Shown one piece after another: positions 11,754 to 23,700 of a stretch of DNA of 64,000 nt (position 1 is its first letter; each line of letters opens with the position of its first letter). Under the pieces are notes generated by a model. It worked only from the letters and a program-made list of their open reading frames with translations. It made no database searches and was not told the origin of the DNA. The stretch comes from Ciona savignyi (lineage: Eukaryota; Chordata; Ascidiacea; Phlebobranchia; Cionidae), in assembly GCA_000149265.1 (NCBI GenBank), contig CH003375.1:170218-234217 (forward strand). Direction: 5' to 3'. A program made the translations under genes and the position numbers.

Positions 11754-14700
11754 TTATGCGATAAGGGGTTCTGATGGTTCTTGTGGTTCAGACTCGTAGA
11801 GCTCAGTTGATTCGCGCTGCCATCGAACAAGACCAAGGAACACCTGTTCCAGTGAGGTTTGAGAGACGGTGTAATCCCCAATGTTTGATTGGGACTTGGA
11901 TTCTTCCATCAACTCAAACACCTGGGTGTTGCAATGTTATGTTAGCATTCTTGGTGTGTGTTGGAATATTCTGACCACATACCTTAGTAGGTTAGTGCCT
12001 CACCTTTTAACCAAAGGTTAGCTGGTTCGAAACTGGTCGCTAGCTAGTTGGTTGTGTCCTTGGGCAATGCACTTTACGGACATTGCCTGAACTAAGTGGA
12101 ATGATGGATTCTACCAAAATAAAGTAATGTCCAAATCAACACAATGTAATAGCTTCTGCAACTTGACCAAGGGCGCGAGGTGATCTGACCCTTGCTTTTT
12201 CTTTTCACGAAGATAAACATGAATATAATATGATATCCAACATTTTTGGGGGAGCGACTTAATTCCACACAACTAAGAGAGAAAATCGCAAAGAGTACAT
12301 GAATTTTACAAAAAACTACTACGTTTTTAGATTTTAAGAAGGGTAAAGCACGGATTGCTCGAACCAATAATATATCTATTACAAAACTGAGCAGTTTTTA
12401 AGGATGCAACCTAGTTTAAGTCAACCAATAATAAAATTTGTTTCTTTTGGTTTTTGCTGAAAGCTGAAATTAAAAAAGATGAAAAATTTGTTTTTGGGGA
12501 TGGTAAGAATGCTTCACACATCCCAACACTGGTAAGGTGGGATGAAAGCTTTAGCTGCTTAGGTGTTGTGCAGCAAACAGTTCTAATTATCCTCATGCGT
12601 TTGGGGGTCAACTTACCATTGAAATCTTAAGATCAGAACCATCAGTTTTGCATTGTGGGACATGGTACGTTAGCATGCCCTGGTGTTCATCCTTCAGTGT
12701 GCTGCCTGTCAAGTCAGATGTTTGTGTTACAAAACCGAGGGGTAGTTGGATTGAAACCAGCTGCCAGCTAGTCGGTTGTGTCCTTGGGCAAGGGACTTGG
12801 TAGACATCGATTAAACAAGCGGTAAATAATTTGATAAAAAACTATAAAAAATATAGATTTTTTTTATTGGAAGAGTCCTATTTATTATAAAATGCTTTTC
12901 GAAAAATTAATTTTAAAATTTTCTTTTCTACTTTACCTGGGAAACTTGCTTCAATCTGAGATTTGGCAAGTTCTGCGTTGGATTTGACTTTCACTTCAAT
13001 GACATAACCTTCGCCGAACTTGCTCTTGAGGTGTGGGGGCCTCCCATGCAACGAAGCTTACCGTTCACCATGATGGCAAGTCGTGTGCACAGCGCTTCAC
13101 ACTCTTCCATGCTACAGGGGGGGGGGGGTGGTTAACTACTGGACATCAAGATATATAAATCTGTTGTGTCCTTGGGTAAAGCACTTAATGGACATTGCCT
13201 GAACCCAGCGATTAATAGGTTCTACCAAATTAAAGGAACGTGTGAATCATTCACAACACACTGCAATAGCTCTGGTAACCCGTTCAATGGGTGGGAGGTG
13301 ATCTGACGATGCAGTCAGTCATTTTTATCTTAGAGGATAACATGAAAGGCTGGCCAAACTCTCTAATTTCCACTGCTCCATGAATGTTTGCACCAAGGTT
13401 GCCCAAATGTTGCCTTTTTCCTTGTGCTATTAAAACTACTTTACCTTGTATAAATATATAGAAATCAGACAACCATTCTTATCTCAGTGGATTAGAATAT
13501 CAGGAAACCAAAAACTTTGGTGAATAAAGTTATTTTTTTATTCAAAAAATACTTTTTGGTGTAAAAAATATCTTTTTACAAATAATTTTCTTATTTTATT
13601 TTGTTTAAAATAACTTATTTTTAATCAAATAATTTATATTTTTTTGTGAAAAAACTTAAGCTAGACTTTTTTTTTATTAGACAAAATGGCGCCCACCTGT
13701 GGGAAGTGATGACGATGGAGCAACCGCTGCTCCTCACAGCAGCGAGAGCATCCCACAACATCCTCTTTGCTCCCGGATCCATCCCAGTGCTCGGTTCATC
13801 GAGGAGGACGACGGGAGGACTTCCCACGAGAGCAATCGCTGTGCTCAACTTCCTCTTGTTGCCTCCGCTGTGGGAGGAAACCATGTTTCATGATAATTTG
13901 TATTCCACCAGCAATAATGGTAGAGATCATATCCCACAACCATCAGCAATATTTATAGAGATACATATTCCACCACCATATCTTCAGTCTTATATTCATA
14001 TCTTTTATAGCAGGAGTAGGCATCTTTTCACTTAATGAGCCATTTTATTAGAAAATTTACGAAGTTAAAATCACTGGGAGCGGCAAAACTAATAATATTT
14101 TCGGAATAAGAGGAAAACATTACTTTGTGAGATAAAGACACGAGTGTTCTGGTTATTTAATTGTATGCATGGATATTAAACTTATTAAACGTTCCAGTAT
14201 GTTACAGTAATAATTAAATTAATAAGTGCCATAGGAAGATAAAAGAGCCACAGGTTGCTGACACCTGATATATAAAATGGTTTTATTTTTAAAATCAAGT
14301 TTAGAAATTTTCTAAATTTTAAATTTTTCCGCATCAGACAGTAACCTGTAAGTCCCACACGCTTTGTCGATGTGTTCACTGAAGTGCAAGATGCGACCAA
14401 GGTTGAGCACGCACGCTTGTATCTCGTCCTCTGGAACTCCACGGAGTCGTGCGTACATCCGCAGCGTCTCTGCCCCCGTCATCTGATCGATCAGCGCGTC
14501 AAATTGAGGGCAATAACCCATCCTTTGCTGCGCCTGCGAATTTCAACATGAACTCTATTATTTCAAGAAATACCACAGTTAAATCATTTTTTTAAAACCT
14601 GTTCTGAGTTACAGTTAAAATTAATTTATTATAGCTATTTTTCCCAGCATTGAAAAAAAAAGTATTTAATTCATCTGTTAGTTATAACGCATGCTGCCTT

Positions 14701-17700
14701 ACCTCATACCCCGGGTCGAGTTACCGTACCTATTGCAGCGCATTGCATATAATTACATTGGCACACTCAAGTTTATTATCAATGCTGGGAAAAAATAGCC
14801 AAAATAATAAACCTGCTGCTGATTATCCTATGCCCACAGTCTGGTTACCAGAGTTAAATCATATATTTTGAATTCTTTATTATTTTCTGTTGTGCGAATT
14901 ATTTTTATTTTTTATCCTATAAAGATTTATTTTATAAAATATCCCAATCACAACATGTATAACACATTCCATAGTGTTCCACTACTGACCATGCGTAGCT
15001 GGGTTCTGATGTCATAACCATCGAGGTACGCTGTGCCGTCTGTGGCTCTGTAGTCTCCCGTTAGCATCTTGAACGTGGTGGTTTTCCCTGCCCCGTTTAT
15101 CCCGAGTAATCCGAAGCATTCAGCCTCAGGTATCCCGATGCAGAGCTTGTCAACAGCCACGTGGGAACGTGTGCCTGTCTTGTACACCTGGAATGTAATG
15201 CAGTAGTTGGGTGGCCCACTGTTGCACTAAGATAATTAACTGCAAAGAGTGATATCATATGCAAGAGCGTCAATCGATGGGTCAACCAGCGCATTAGAGG
15301 GTTTGTCAACAGGTGATTCAACAAGTGTGTCCATTTGCGCATCAACAAGTGTGTCAAACAGCGCATCAACAAGTGTGTCAACAAGTGCGACAACAAGTGT
15401 GACAACAAGCATATCAACAAGTGTGACAACAAGCACATCAACAAGTGTGTCAACAAGCATATCAACAAGTGTGTCAACAAGCATATCAACAAGTGTGTCA
15501 ACAAGCATATCAACAAGTGTGACAACAAGCACATCAACAAGTGTGTCAACAAGCATATCAACAAGTGTGTCAACAACAAAGAGAAAACATAAAAAGTTGT
15601 CCACAATGACAGGTTATGTAGCAACCATGAACAGTGAAACCCACCTTCCTTAAGTTCTTGATGATAAGCCGATCGGTTGCAACAAGGTTGGGAAGCTCGG
15701 ATGAGTTGATCCTCGATCGTTCCTCTGCAACATCCTCATCTTCCAACAAACTCACTCGATCCGGTGTCATCGGCTTCTGCCACACAATAACTTAGATTTG
15801 TCGGCTTAATGTAGGACAGAATGGGGGAAGTACTCAGGTTGTGGTTAGGCAAAAAAACATAAACATTTTAAAGTGATGGGGGGTTTGGGGGGAATGACTT
15901 AAATTAAATTTTCAAGGGTGGGGGGGGGAGGGAGCTCAGGAATGACTTGTAAGATTAAAATTCCAGATTACATGAAACATTTTAGGGGGGACTTAGAGGA
16001 GTGTCCTGTTAAATCAAATTGCAATAAAAAACATGATTTAAGGCCCGGGGGGGGGGGGGGGGGGGCTTGGGGTTTGTGTACTCAGAAATGAGATGTTAAA
16101 TTAAAAAGCAAAACATTATCTACGGTGATGCTTTTCCAACAACGAGATGTACCGTGGCGTTTCGCATGATGCGCAGTGAGTTCCACACCCTGGGAAGAAG
16201 ATCAAACTCCACAATGAATAGAATGAGGAAGAAGATGAGTCCCTCTGTTGCGAGGAACACAACGAACCTCCCGACTCCATACGACTCCCACGCAAGGAAG
16301 TTCGTCTGGAAGTTGTAACCTGGGAAGCATTGATGGCGCAAGGTCGCTTAAAACATCACATGACCTTGTACAATTTTGTTTTGAGAGGGAAGGGGAGGAT
16401 GATGCTGTTTGTGGGTGTGATGAAGGGAATGACAATAAATTTTTTTTGATATCACCAAACTACTTTAAACTGCACAAAGCACGTCGCAAAAAAGAGACTA
16501 TTTCAATATGGAGACCCATTTAAAGTGGACTAACAGGATTAAAAAATTATTTACATTTATTTGACCAATTAAGTTGGGCACTATGATCCATAGAAAATCA
16601 AAAGCTGAAAAAAGTTTAAATTCATTTTTTCCGATTATAGGGAATTCCCCTACGATAAAAGTTACAACTTTGGTTATCAACATATTTGGGTCATGCTAGC
16701 TTACACTTCTGAAAGTTGATTTTGATTTAAATACTCATTCTGGACAATCTTAGATAACTTGGTGATTTTGGACGAACAAGACAGTTATGTCAAAGTATTT
16801 GACCAAAAAAAAAGATAAAAAAATTAAAAAAACAATATGTCTTTTTTTAAAAGGAAGCCATTATTAAAAACTATGTTCCCAATACTCTAACGTACCCATC
16901 TCCTTGCAGAATATCTCTAGAAGTGGGTCGGATGTGCAAATGTTGACCATCTCCACATTTGTGTACAAATCAGCCAGTCCCTGTCCGAGGCAATACTGCG
17001 GTAATAATAGAAACGCCCAATCCAATGAGCTTGCAACATCGTTCAGTGCTGTATGGAAGTAAACAAACGTTATAATAAATTAATACTGGGGATAAGCACA
17101 TGAAAGTATGATAATTTATGCATGTTTATGCTCATGAATGGGATAACCAAGGGTTAACATACAGGTAATCTTCAGATCACCTTGCGTCCACCGTCGGGTT
17201 ACTGAATCTATTGGAATGCAATATGTATGATTTACACGTTCCTTCAATATGGTAGAACCCATAAATCTGCTTAGGCAATTTCCCAATGGTGCTTGACCAA
17301 GGACACAACGGACTAGCTAGTAAGCAGTTTCGAACCTGAAACCTTCCCGTTGCAAGCGACACACTAACCCACCAGACTAATCGGTCAGATATGGTTACAA
17401 GGAAGTGTGAGGGGGGACAAAGTACAAGACTCACCAAGGATTCGAAGCACATTCACGGTGATGATGGATGCGAGTCCCGTGATTATGTTCACGATGGTGA
17501 TGCGGACGAGAGCGGTGGATGGGACTTGGAAGAGCAAGGAGAGGGAGTACATCAGAGGAAGGGAGGCCCAGCAGTAGAGAGCGAACAGGAGGATTACGAT
17601 GCCGGCGTGATCCGTGAATTGACTCACACTGAACACGGCGAACATTATCTGTTGGTGGGATGATGGGGTTAGCTTTCTAGGTGGGTTAGATTTTCTGCTT

Positions 17701-20700
17701 TTCTTGGTGTGTTAATGTTTCTGTGTAGGGTTAGCGTTTTTATAGGAAATTTTATAAGAATGGATAGGTTAACTTCATTCTTTCCATTCAAATAAAATAA
17801 ACTTAATCACATGGAAGGAATCTAATAATTGCTGACACTTACAACCCTCCTTTGGGTAAGAAACCGGTTAATTACAGAATTTTTTTTATCTTAAGGTTTC
17901 TAATAGAACCATATTAAACCAATAAACCTCGACTTCCTAAACGTTTAAGCACATGACCCCTTTCCATTTATTAACATTTTCTACGACCCTTTTTTACGTT
18001 TAAAATCCTAAACAGATAGAAATATATACAATAAATAAAGTCGTTTGTGTGAAATTAATGTACTCTTTGCAACCCTTAAACATTATCGCACGACACCCAG
18101 TTTGGAAAGCCCTGCAATAATGGAAAAACAACGTACGACTGTGAGCAGACATGGAGTGATGAAGTTAATGAAATCCCAGCAGAATGTGGAGAGCCAGAAG
18201 CAAAACGGATCGACTCCTGCGAGAGCTTGGAGGAGGGAGGAGCGATCGACGCGTTCTCGCACGAGGAAGATGGCGAAGGAGGCTGCGAGGAAGGAGAATC
18301 CGAGGACGATGTTGAATGCGATGAGGAACCCAGATAACGACCTGATTAATGAAGGAGGGGGGGGGGTTAAATCACCATTCTTCTATTGCTGGACTAATGA
18401 CATGGGGTAGGGGTATATTTTAGTCGAAGATGAATTGTTGAAGGTAGGAAACTGGTCGCTAGCTAGTTGCTTGTGTCCTTTGTAAACCAATGGTGGGCGC
18501 GAGGTGATCTGACAATTGTCCGTGTGCTAACCCCATGGTTTTTCCATTAATGGGGGTAAACATGAATAACCGTAATGGGGGTAAACATGAATAACCATCT
18601 TAAAACGACTTAAATAAAAATAAATGGAATTATCAAATGATTTGAATATTATTTAGTTGCAGATTCGAAACTGGGCTGGTAGGTTGTGTCCTTAGACAAG
18701 GCACTTAACGGACATTACCTGAACTTAGTGGATTAAAGGGTACTACCAAATTGAATGAATGTGTGAATCATACACAACATACTGCAATAGCTCCAGTAAC
18801 CCAACAGTGGGTGCAAGGTGATCTGACAATTTACCATGTGTTAACACCCCTTGCATTTTCCAAATCACACCGATAAACATGAATATTCCATCCAAGGATT
18901 AGAATGTTAAACAAGTCACCCCAGTAGCTGCTCCTGCACTCGATTGGTGGAGTTACGTGGCAGGGGGTAGTTGACCACTTGCATCGTGAAGTTGGTCATC
19001 CCGGCAACCATCCTAATGTACGCCTGGTCCATATAGACCAGCGTGGTGGCGGGTGTGTGGTAGGCTTGGTTGTTGAACCACGCTATGGCCTTCGTATTGT
19101 TTGTAGCTGGTGGAAACATGGATAAATGTGAATGCTGATGCTACTGTCACAAACTTGATTGATGTCATTTTTCCACGCATATTTTTGTATTGCGCAACCT
19201 GTTTAAGACCTACTAGGAGTAGCTGTATGACGTAACAATGCACAAGTTTATTATTTTCCACTTATGTTTATTATGAGGCATTCATGTAATTTGAGTAGTA
19301 CAGAAGGCGGTCAGTAAAATTTGGTTGCCGATACAGAGTATTAGTGTAATGAAAAATTGCATTAGTATAATGAAAACGGAGTTTATAAGGCTTGAAATCG
19401 TAAACTTAAAAATGTGTGTGTAACACAGGATTGGAGCTAAAAGTTATATTATACAAAAATATATCATCAGACTACGATACATTGTCTGTGTGTAAACTTG
19501 CACAGTAAAGTTATTCCTGTCGTATATCACATGGCCTTTCTTACATACATTCTGCTGAAGATTGTATAATATACTTAAGAGAAACAAGTTTTATACGAAA
19601 TATATTGGTTTATTCTCTCTTGTTGTTATCTAAGCGAATCAATAACGTTTGTGTGAGTCATCAAAAAGATACAAGTGTCTGCTGTTTTCGATCAGGTGCA
19701 AAAAGGGATAAACAACCCTAAAATGCCCAAGATTGATTGCTTAAATGAGCAATTTTAAGCTATAAGAATATTATAGTTAAGGGAAACTGTTAGCTTTTCC
19801 AACTTTCACACATACTCGCGTAACCACTGCCAAATATTAAATTTCTGTGTTATCTCACTTGGTAGCATTACAACCGGGTTTCTACTTGAAAAATAGTTCT
19901 TAATATGCAGAGATTTAGATTATTACTTGAAAAATTTTAATTCAAAAGAAGTTAAATAAAAACATCAAGCATTACAGTCAACCCCACTTACTTGTGTTGG
20001 AGATGAAACTTGCAGAAACAAGATTTGCTGTGTTGAAATCTCCACCTTCAGTCTGGTATTTGGTGGCAAGGAATGATTCCAAATCACCATGAACAATATG
20101 TGAAAGTTCCATCGAATCTGTGTACCAATATGCAAATTAGGAGGATTCTAGGTGATCTCAGTTAATAGGATTGATATGATTTAATTTTTTTTTGTTTCAC
20201 TAATGAAAAAATAATAATTTTTTTTGTTTTGAATTAAAAATTTTTTGGTTTTGAATTAACATTTTTTTGGTTTTAAATTAAAAATTTTTTGGTTTTGAAT
20301 TAACATTTTTTTGGTTTTAAATTAACATTTGTTTTGGTTTGGAATTAACATTTGTTTGGTGTTGAATTAACATTTTTTTAGGTTTGGAATTAACATTTTT
20401 TTGTTTTGAATAATTTTTTGTTTGTTTTGAATTAAAAAATGCTTTGTGTCGAATTGAATTTTTTTGTTTTATATTAAAATTTCTTTTTGATACCTTTAAA
20501 CTGAGCTGCATAGGAGTTTCCGAAATCTGTCGAATAATTTGAGGCTGATGTGTAATTGAGATTTACATTGTTGACTCCGTAACGGTCAAGGGATAGATCT
20601 GGAAAAAAAAACAAGTTGGAAAAATCAATCGATTAAGGTGTCATGCTTGTGGGTGAGCATTAGTAGGTTGGTAGGGGGTTGATTGCGTGTCATGCTCAGT

Positions 20701-23700
20701 CTGTGTTGCACTGCACGAATAGCGAGCTGGTTCCGCAACCACTTGAATATTGAGCAACCCAATATATGAGAGAAAATCACTAGATCACTGTCATTGTTCC
20801 CACGACCCACCATAGAACACCAGGAGTCCAATCATGGGTTGTCCAACTTGTAATTAAGATTTAATTTGTGCAAATTGAAGTCGAGATTTTCACCTAAGTA
20901 TACCTCAACAACCTCAACAAAATACACAAATCTATATTTTAAATAAGTAATCCAGAATTGTAGAAACCCACAATGGATGTAGGATTATACAGGAGTGTGT
21001 GACAGGATCATATAAAGCTTTTGGTCATAGGAAAAGTTGTCTCACCAAGCGGTTCATTCTTCTGTTCAAAGGGTGGGTACTTCGCATTGATGATGGAAAT
21101 TATAGCGAAAAATACCGGGACTAGAATCTGAGAGATTGCCACCTAAAGATTTGAAGTTTTTTATGTTGTTGATGGGTAGTATGTTGTTGGTGGTGTAATG
21201 AGGTGACAATGAAGAAAAATGTCATATTAATGGCAATATAAATTAAACGATTAGGTAGGGTATAATCCCTTGACTGGAACAACACAGCAGAATCATTTTC
21301 GGTTGCGCTCGGCCACATGACATATGACAACATTTCCAAGATTCCAAAATGGCTTGTGCCTGCTAACCCCCCTGGTAGTGATCATATTCAAGTTGCTAAT
21401 ATAGGCAAAAGACTAGGGATGGTAATTTGACGATTTCCTATGTTATAATAGGATAGGATAATTATGTTTATCCCATTAAATGGGAAAACCAAGGGGGTTA
21501 ACACACAGGAAATCGTTGGATCAGCTCGCTACCAACGTCAGTTTACCGGAGCTATTGAAGTGTGTTGTGTATGACAATAACTATAGTTGTCCACAGGGAT
21601 AAATATTACAATGCAATATTTCTGATAAACAATCCATACTTTGTAATTTCGCTTGGAATGTAAAAGACGCTTGACAAGGAGAGCATAGAATTGTTGCAGC
21701 CACAACTTGCCACCATTGTTGTACTTCAGTGAGGAATGTAGGTATTCTGGAGAATATGCGATCAAGGTTTATAAAGGCGCTGGAGTAATGGACCTTCCAT
21801 GGCCTAAATTCCTGGTCCCGGTAGCTACTGTGGACCCACCCATATTAATGCAATCAAGGTTTATAGAGAGAAAGAAGAGATGATATAATATGTCATGAAT
21901 AAAAAAAAATTAAATTCACGGAAATTTCAAAATTCTCAGAAATTTCAAAATTCTCGGAAATTTTATTTTTAACAACTCTGGTGTTGAACATTTTACCCTT
22001 AATTTAACATACGAGGCGATAGAGCAGTACAAAGCATATACCGTCAGAATGAGCAATTTTCACCAAATGAAAATATGTTCTAAAGGATTAACAACACAAG
22101 GTGTGATCAGTTTGATTTGCATTACCAGAAACCTTGCTAGGACAGGACACACAGGTTTATACCCTAGCATTTTGTGTTACAGCTCTTAGTCAAGTTATAA
22201 GTTTGTTTAAACTTCTTAGTCCAAATTCATAGCAGTTTTAAACAAACTACATTTGCGTCATGTGTGTTTAAGCAAATGTCTGAATCTTACGTTTGGAAGG
22301 AACAGACTTGGAAGGGCTGTTATCAGCGTCAGATGGTCTTCGAACAATTTCCGACTTGGAGAACGATAACCTTCGACTGACAGTGCGAAGCGCAGTGTTA
22401 GCATCCTCAGTAACTCTGTAGATACATATGATCGTTACAACCATGTTAACATATATGATAGTTACAACCATGTTAACATATATGATCGTTACAATCATGT
22501 TAACATATATGATCGTTACAACCATGTTAACATATATGATTGTTACAATCATGTTAACATATATGATCGTTACAACCATGTTAACATATATGATCGTTAC
22601 AACCAATGTTAACATATATGATTGTTACAATCATGTTAACATATATGATCGTTACAAATAGGGATGCACAAACTAGAATATCGAATCTTCCGGATTCGAA
22701 TCCTACGGGATTCGAATCCAAATATTACGTTTATTTCGAATATTTGGATTCGAAATAATATACATTGCACATTAAGAAACTATAACTGCATGGAGTTCCT
22801 CTTTATTTCCATTGTACATATTGCAGCAGCGTTGATTACAATGGATATTATAAGCAAAGTCGCCGACTTCCGCCGTTGCGCGGCAATGTCTGTTTTATAA
22901 TTGCGCAAAAAATTCCCTGCGCATTTAAATAATTATCACATTAAATTGTCTAACCGCAGCGCCGCTTTTCCAGCGGTGTTTATTGCTTTGATCGGCGGTT
23001 TGACCTAGGGTTACGTTGACCTAGATTCAATACAGGACCACTGACGCACTCCCGTTTTTCCCCATGTATTAGCTAGAAAGAACAGTAGGCTAACATCGGT
23101 TAACGGTTTTTTTCTTTGATCAGTTAACCGTTATAAGAATCTGGGTTCTTGCACAGCCCTCGCAAACACACAAATATTTGGTATATTCTTTCCCGTATTG
23201 TTGACGCTGAGCTGCGTATTAACGACCATGCAATATTCCAGCGGGGGAAGTAGTTAGATTAAGACACTTAAACTCCTGGCTTAATCTTTTAGCTTTGTAA
23301 ATCTTTAGTATCATAGTTCTATCCCAGTTAGTTCGAGGCATAGGGCCGATTGTGACGTCATAAAATTTCGCGCAACGGTAACATTTTACTGAAGTCGCCG
23401 CCTATGATTATAAGTATGTAATCACACTGGCCATAGAGGTAGTCAGCGGAAGCAGGAATTTTTGACGATCTTGCCACTTTAACTCGAGTTTGCTTTTTAA
23501 TATAGAATAGGATTCGATATTCTGGATTCGAAATAACTATTCTAGAATACCAAGATATTCTAGTTTGTGCATCCCTAGTTACAAACAATGTTAACATATA
23601 TGATTGTTACAATCATGTTAACATATATGATTGTTACAATCATGTTAACATATATGACCGTTACAACCATGTTAACATATATGATTGTTACAATCATGTT

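Larger units (their letters stand above)
11754..15776 (-). other. ABCA3-like exons 34-40: nucleotide-binding domain 2 and C-terminus
   Basis: Exons: 15776-15645, 15187-14990, 14533-14346, 13867-13697, 13111-12937, 12705-12617, 11921-11754. Motifs: [11 protein letters not shown] (ABCA linker), [19 protein letters not shown] (Walker A), [16 protein letters not shown] (Q-loop), [16 protein letters not shown] (signature; its first Ser codon spans an exon junction), [17 protein letters not shown] (Walker B, D-loop) and IVITSHR plus [15 protein letters not shown] (H-loop and following helix). The last exons carry the ABCA C-terminal signature [12 protein letters not shown] and [15 protein letters not shown], then a short acidic tail ending PLIA. 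Exon 38 (13111-12937) lacks one base; see the separate entry. Confidence 0.9.
16153..22415 (-). other. ABCA3-like exons 24-33: transmembrane domain 2
   Basis: Exons: 22415-22291, 21746-21640, 21142-21046, 20598-20494, 20117-19992, 19106-18920, 18341-18137, 17648-17435, 17048-16896, 16319-16153. Exon 24 is a Ser/Arg-rich regulatory linker ([18 protein letters not shown]) with basophilic kinase-like sites. Exon 25 leads into the helix after NBD1 ([14 protein letters not shown]). Exons 27-29 form extracellular loop 2, with the conserved [19 protein letters not shown]. Exons 30-33 hold the remaining helices, including [17 protein letters not shown] and [16 protein letters not shown]. The loop is compact, which favours ABCA3-like over ABCA1-like. 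Confidence 0.9.

Noticed and set aside
13646..14035. 129-codon plus-strand frame
   Set aside because: Shadow of exon 37 (NBD2 signature and Walker B) on the opposite strand.
15097..15653. Long low-complexity open frames on both strands (up to 175 codons, Ser/Thr/Val or Leu-rich)
   Set aside because: They are readings of a 24-bp tandem repeat inside ABCA3-like intron 34; a repeat unit divisible by three without stops stays open in many frames.
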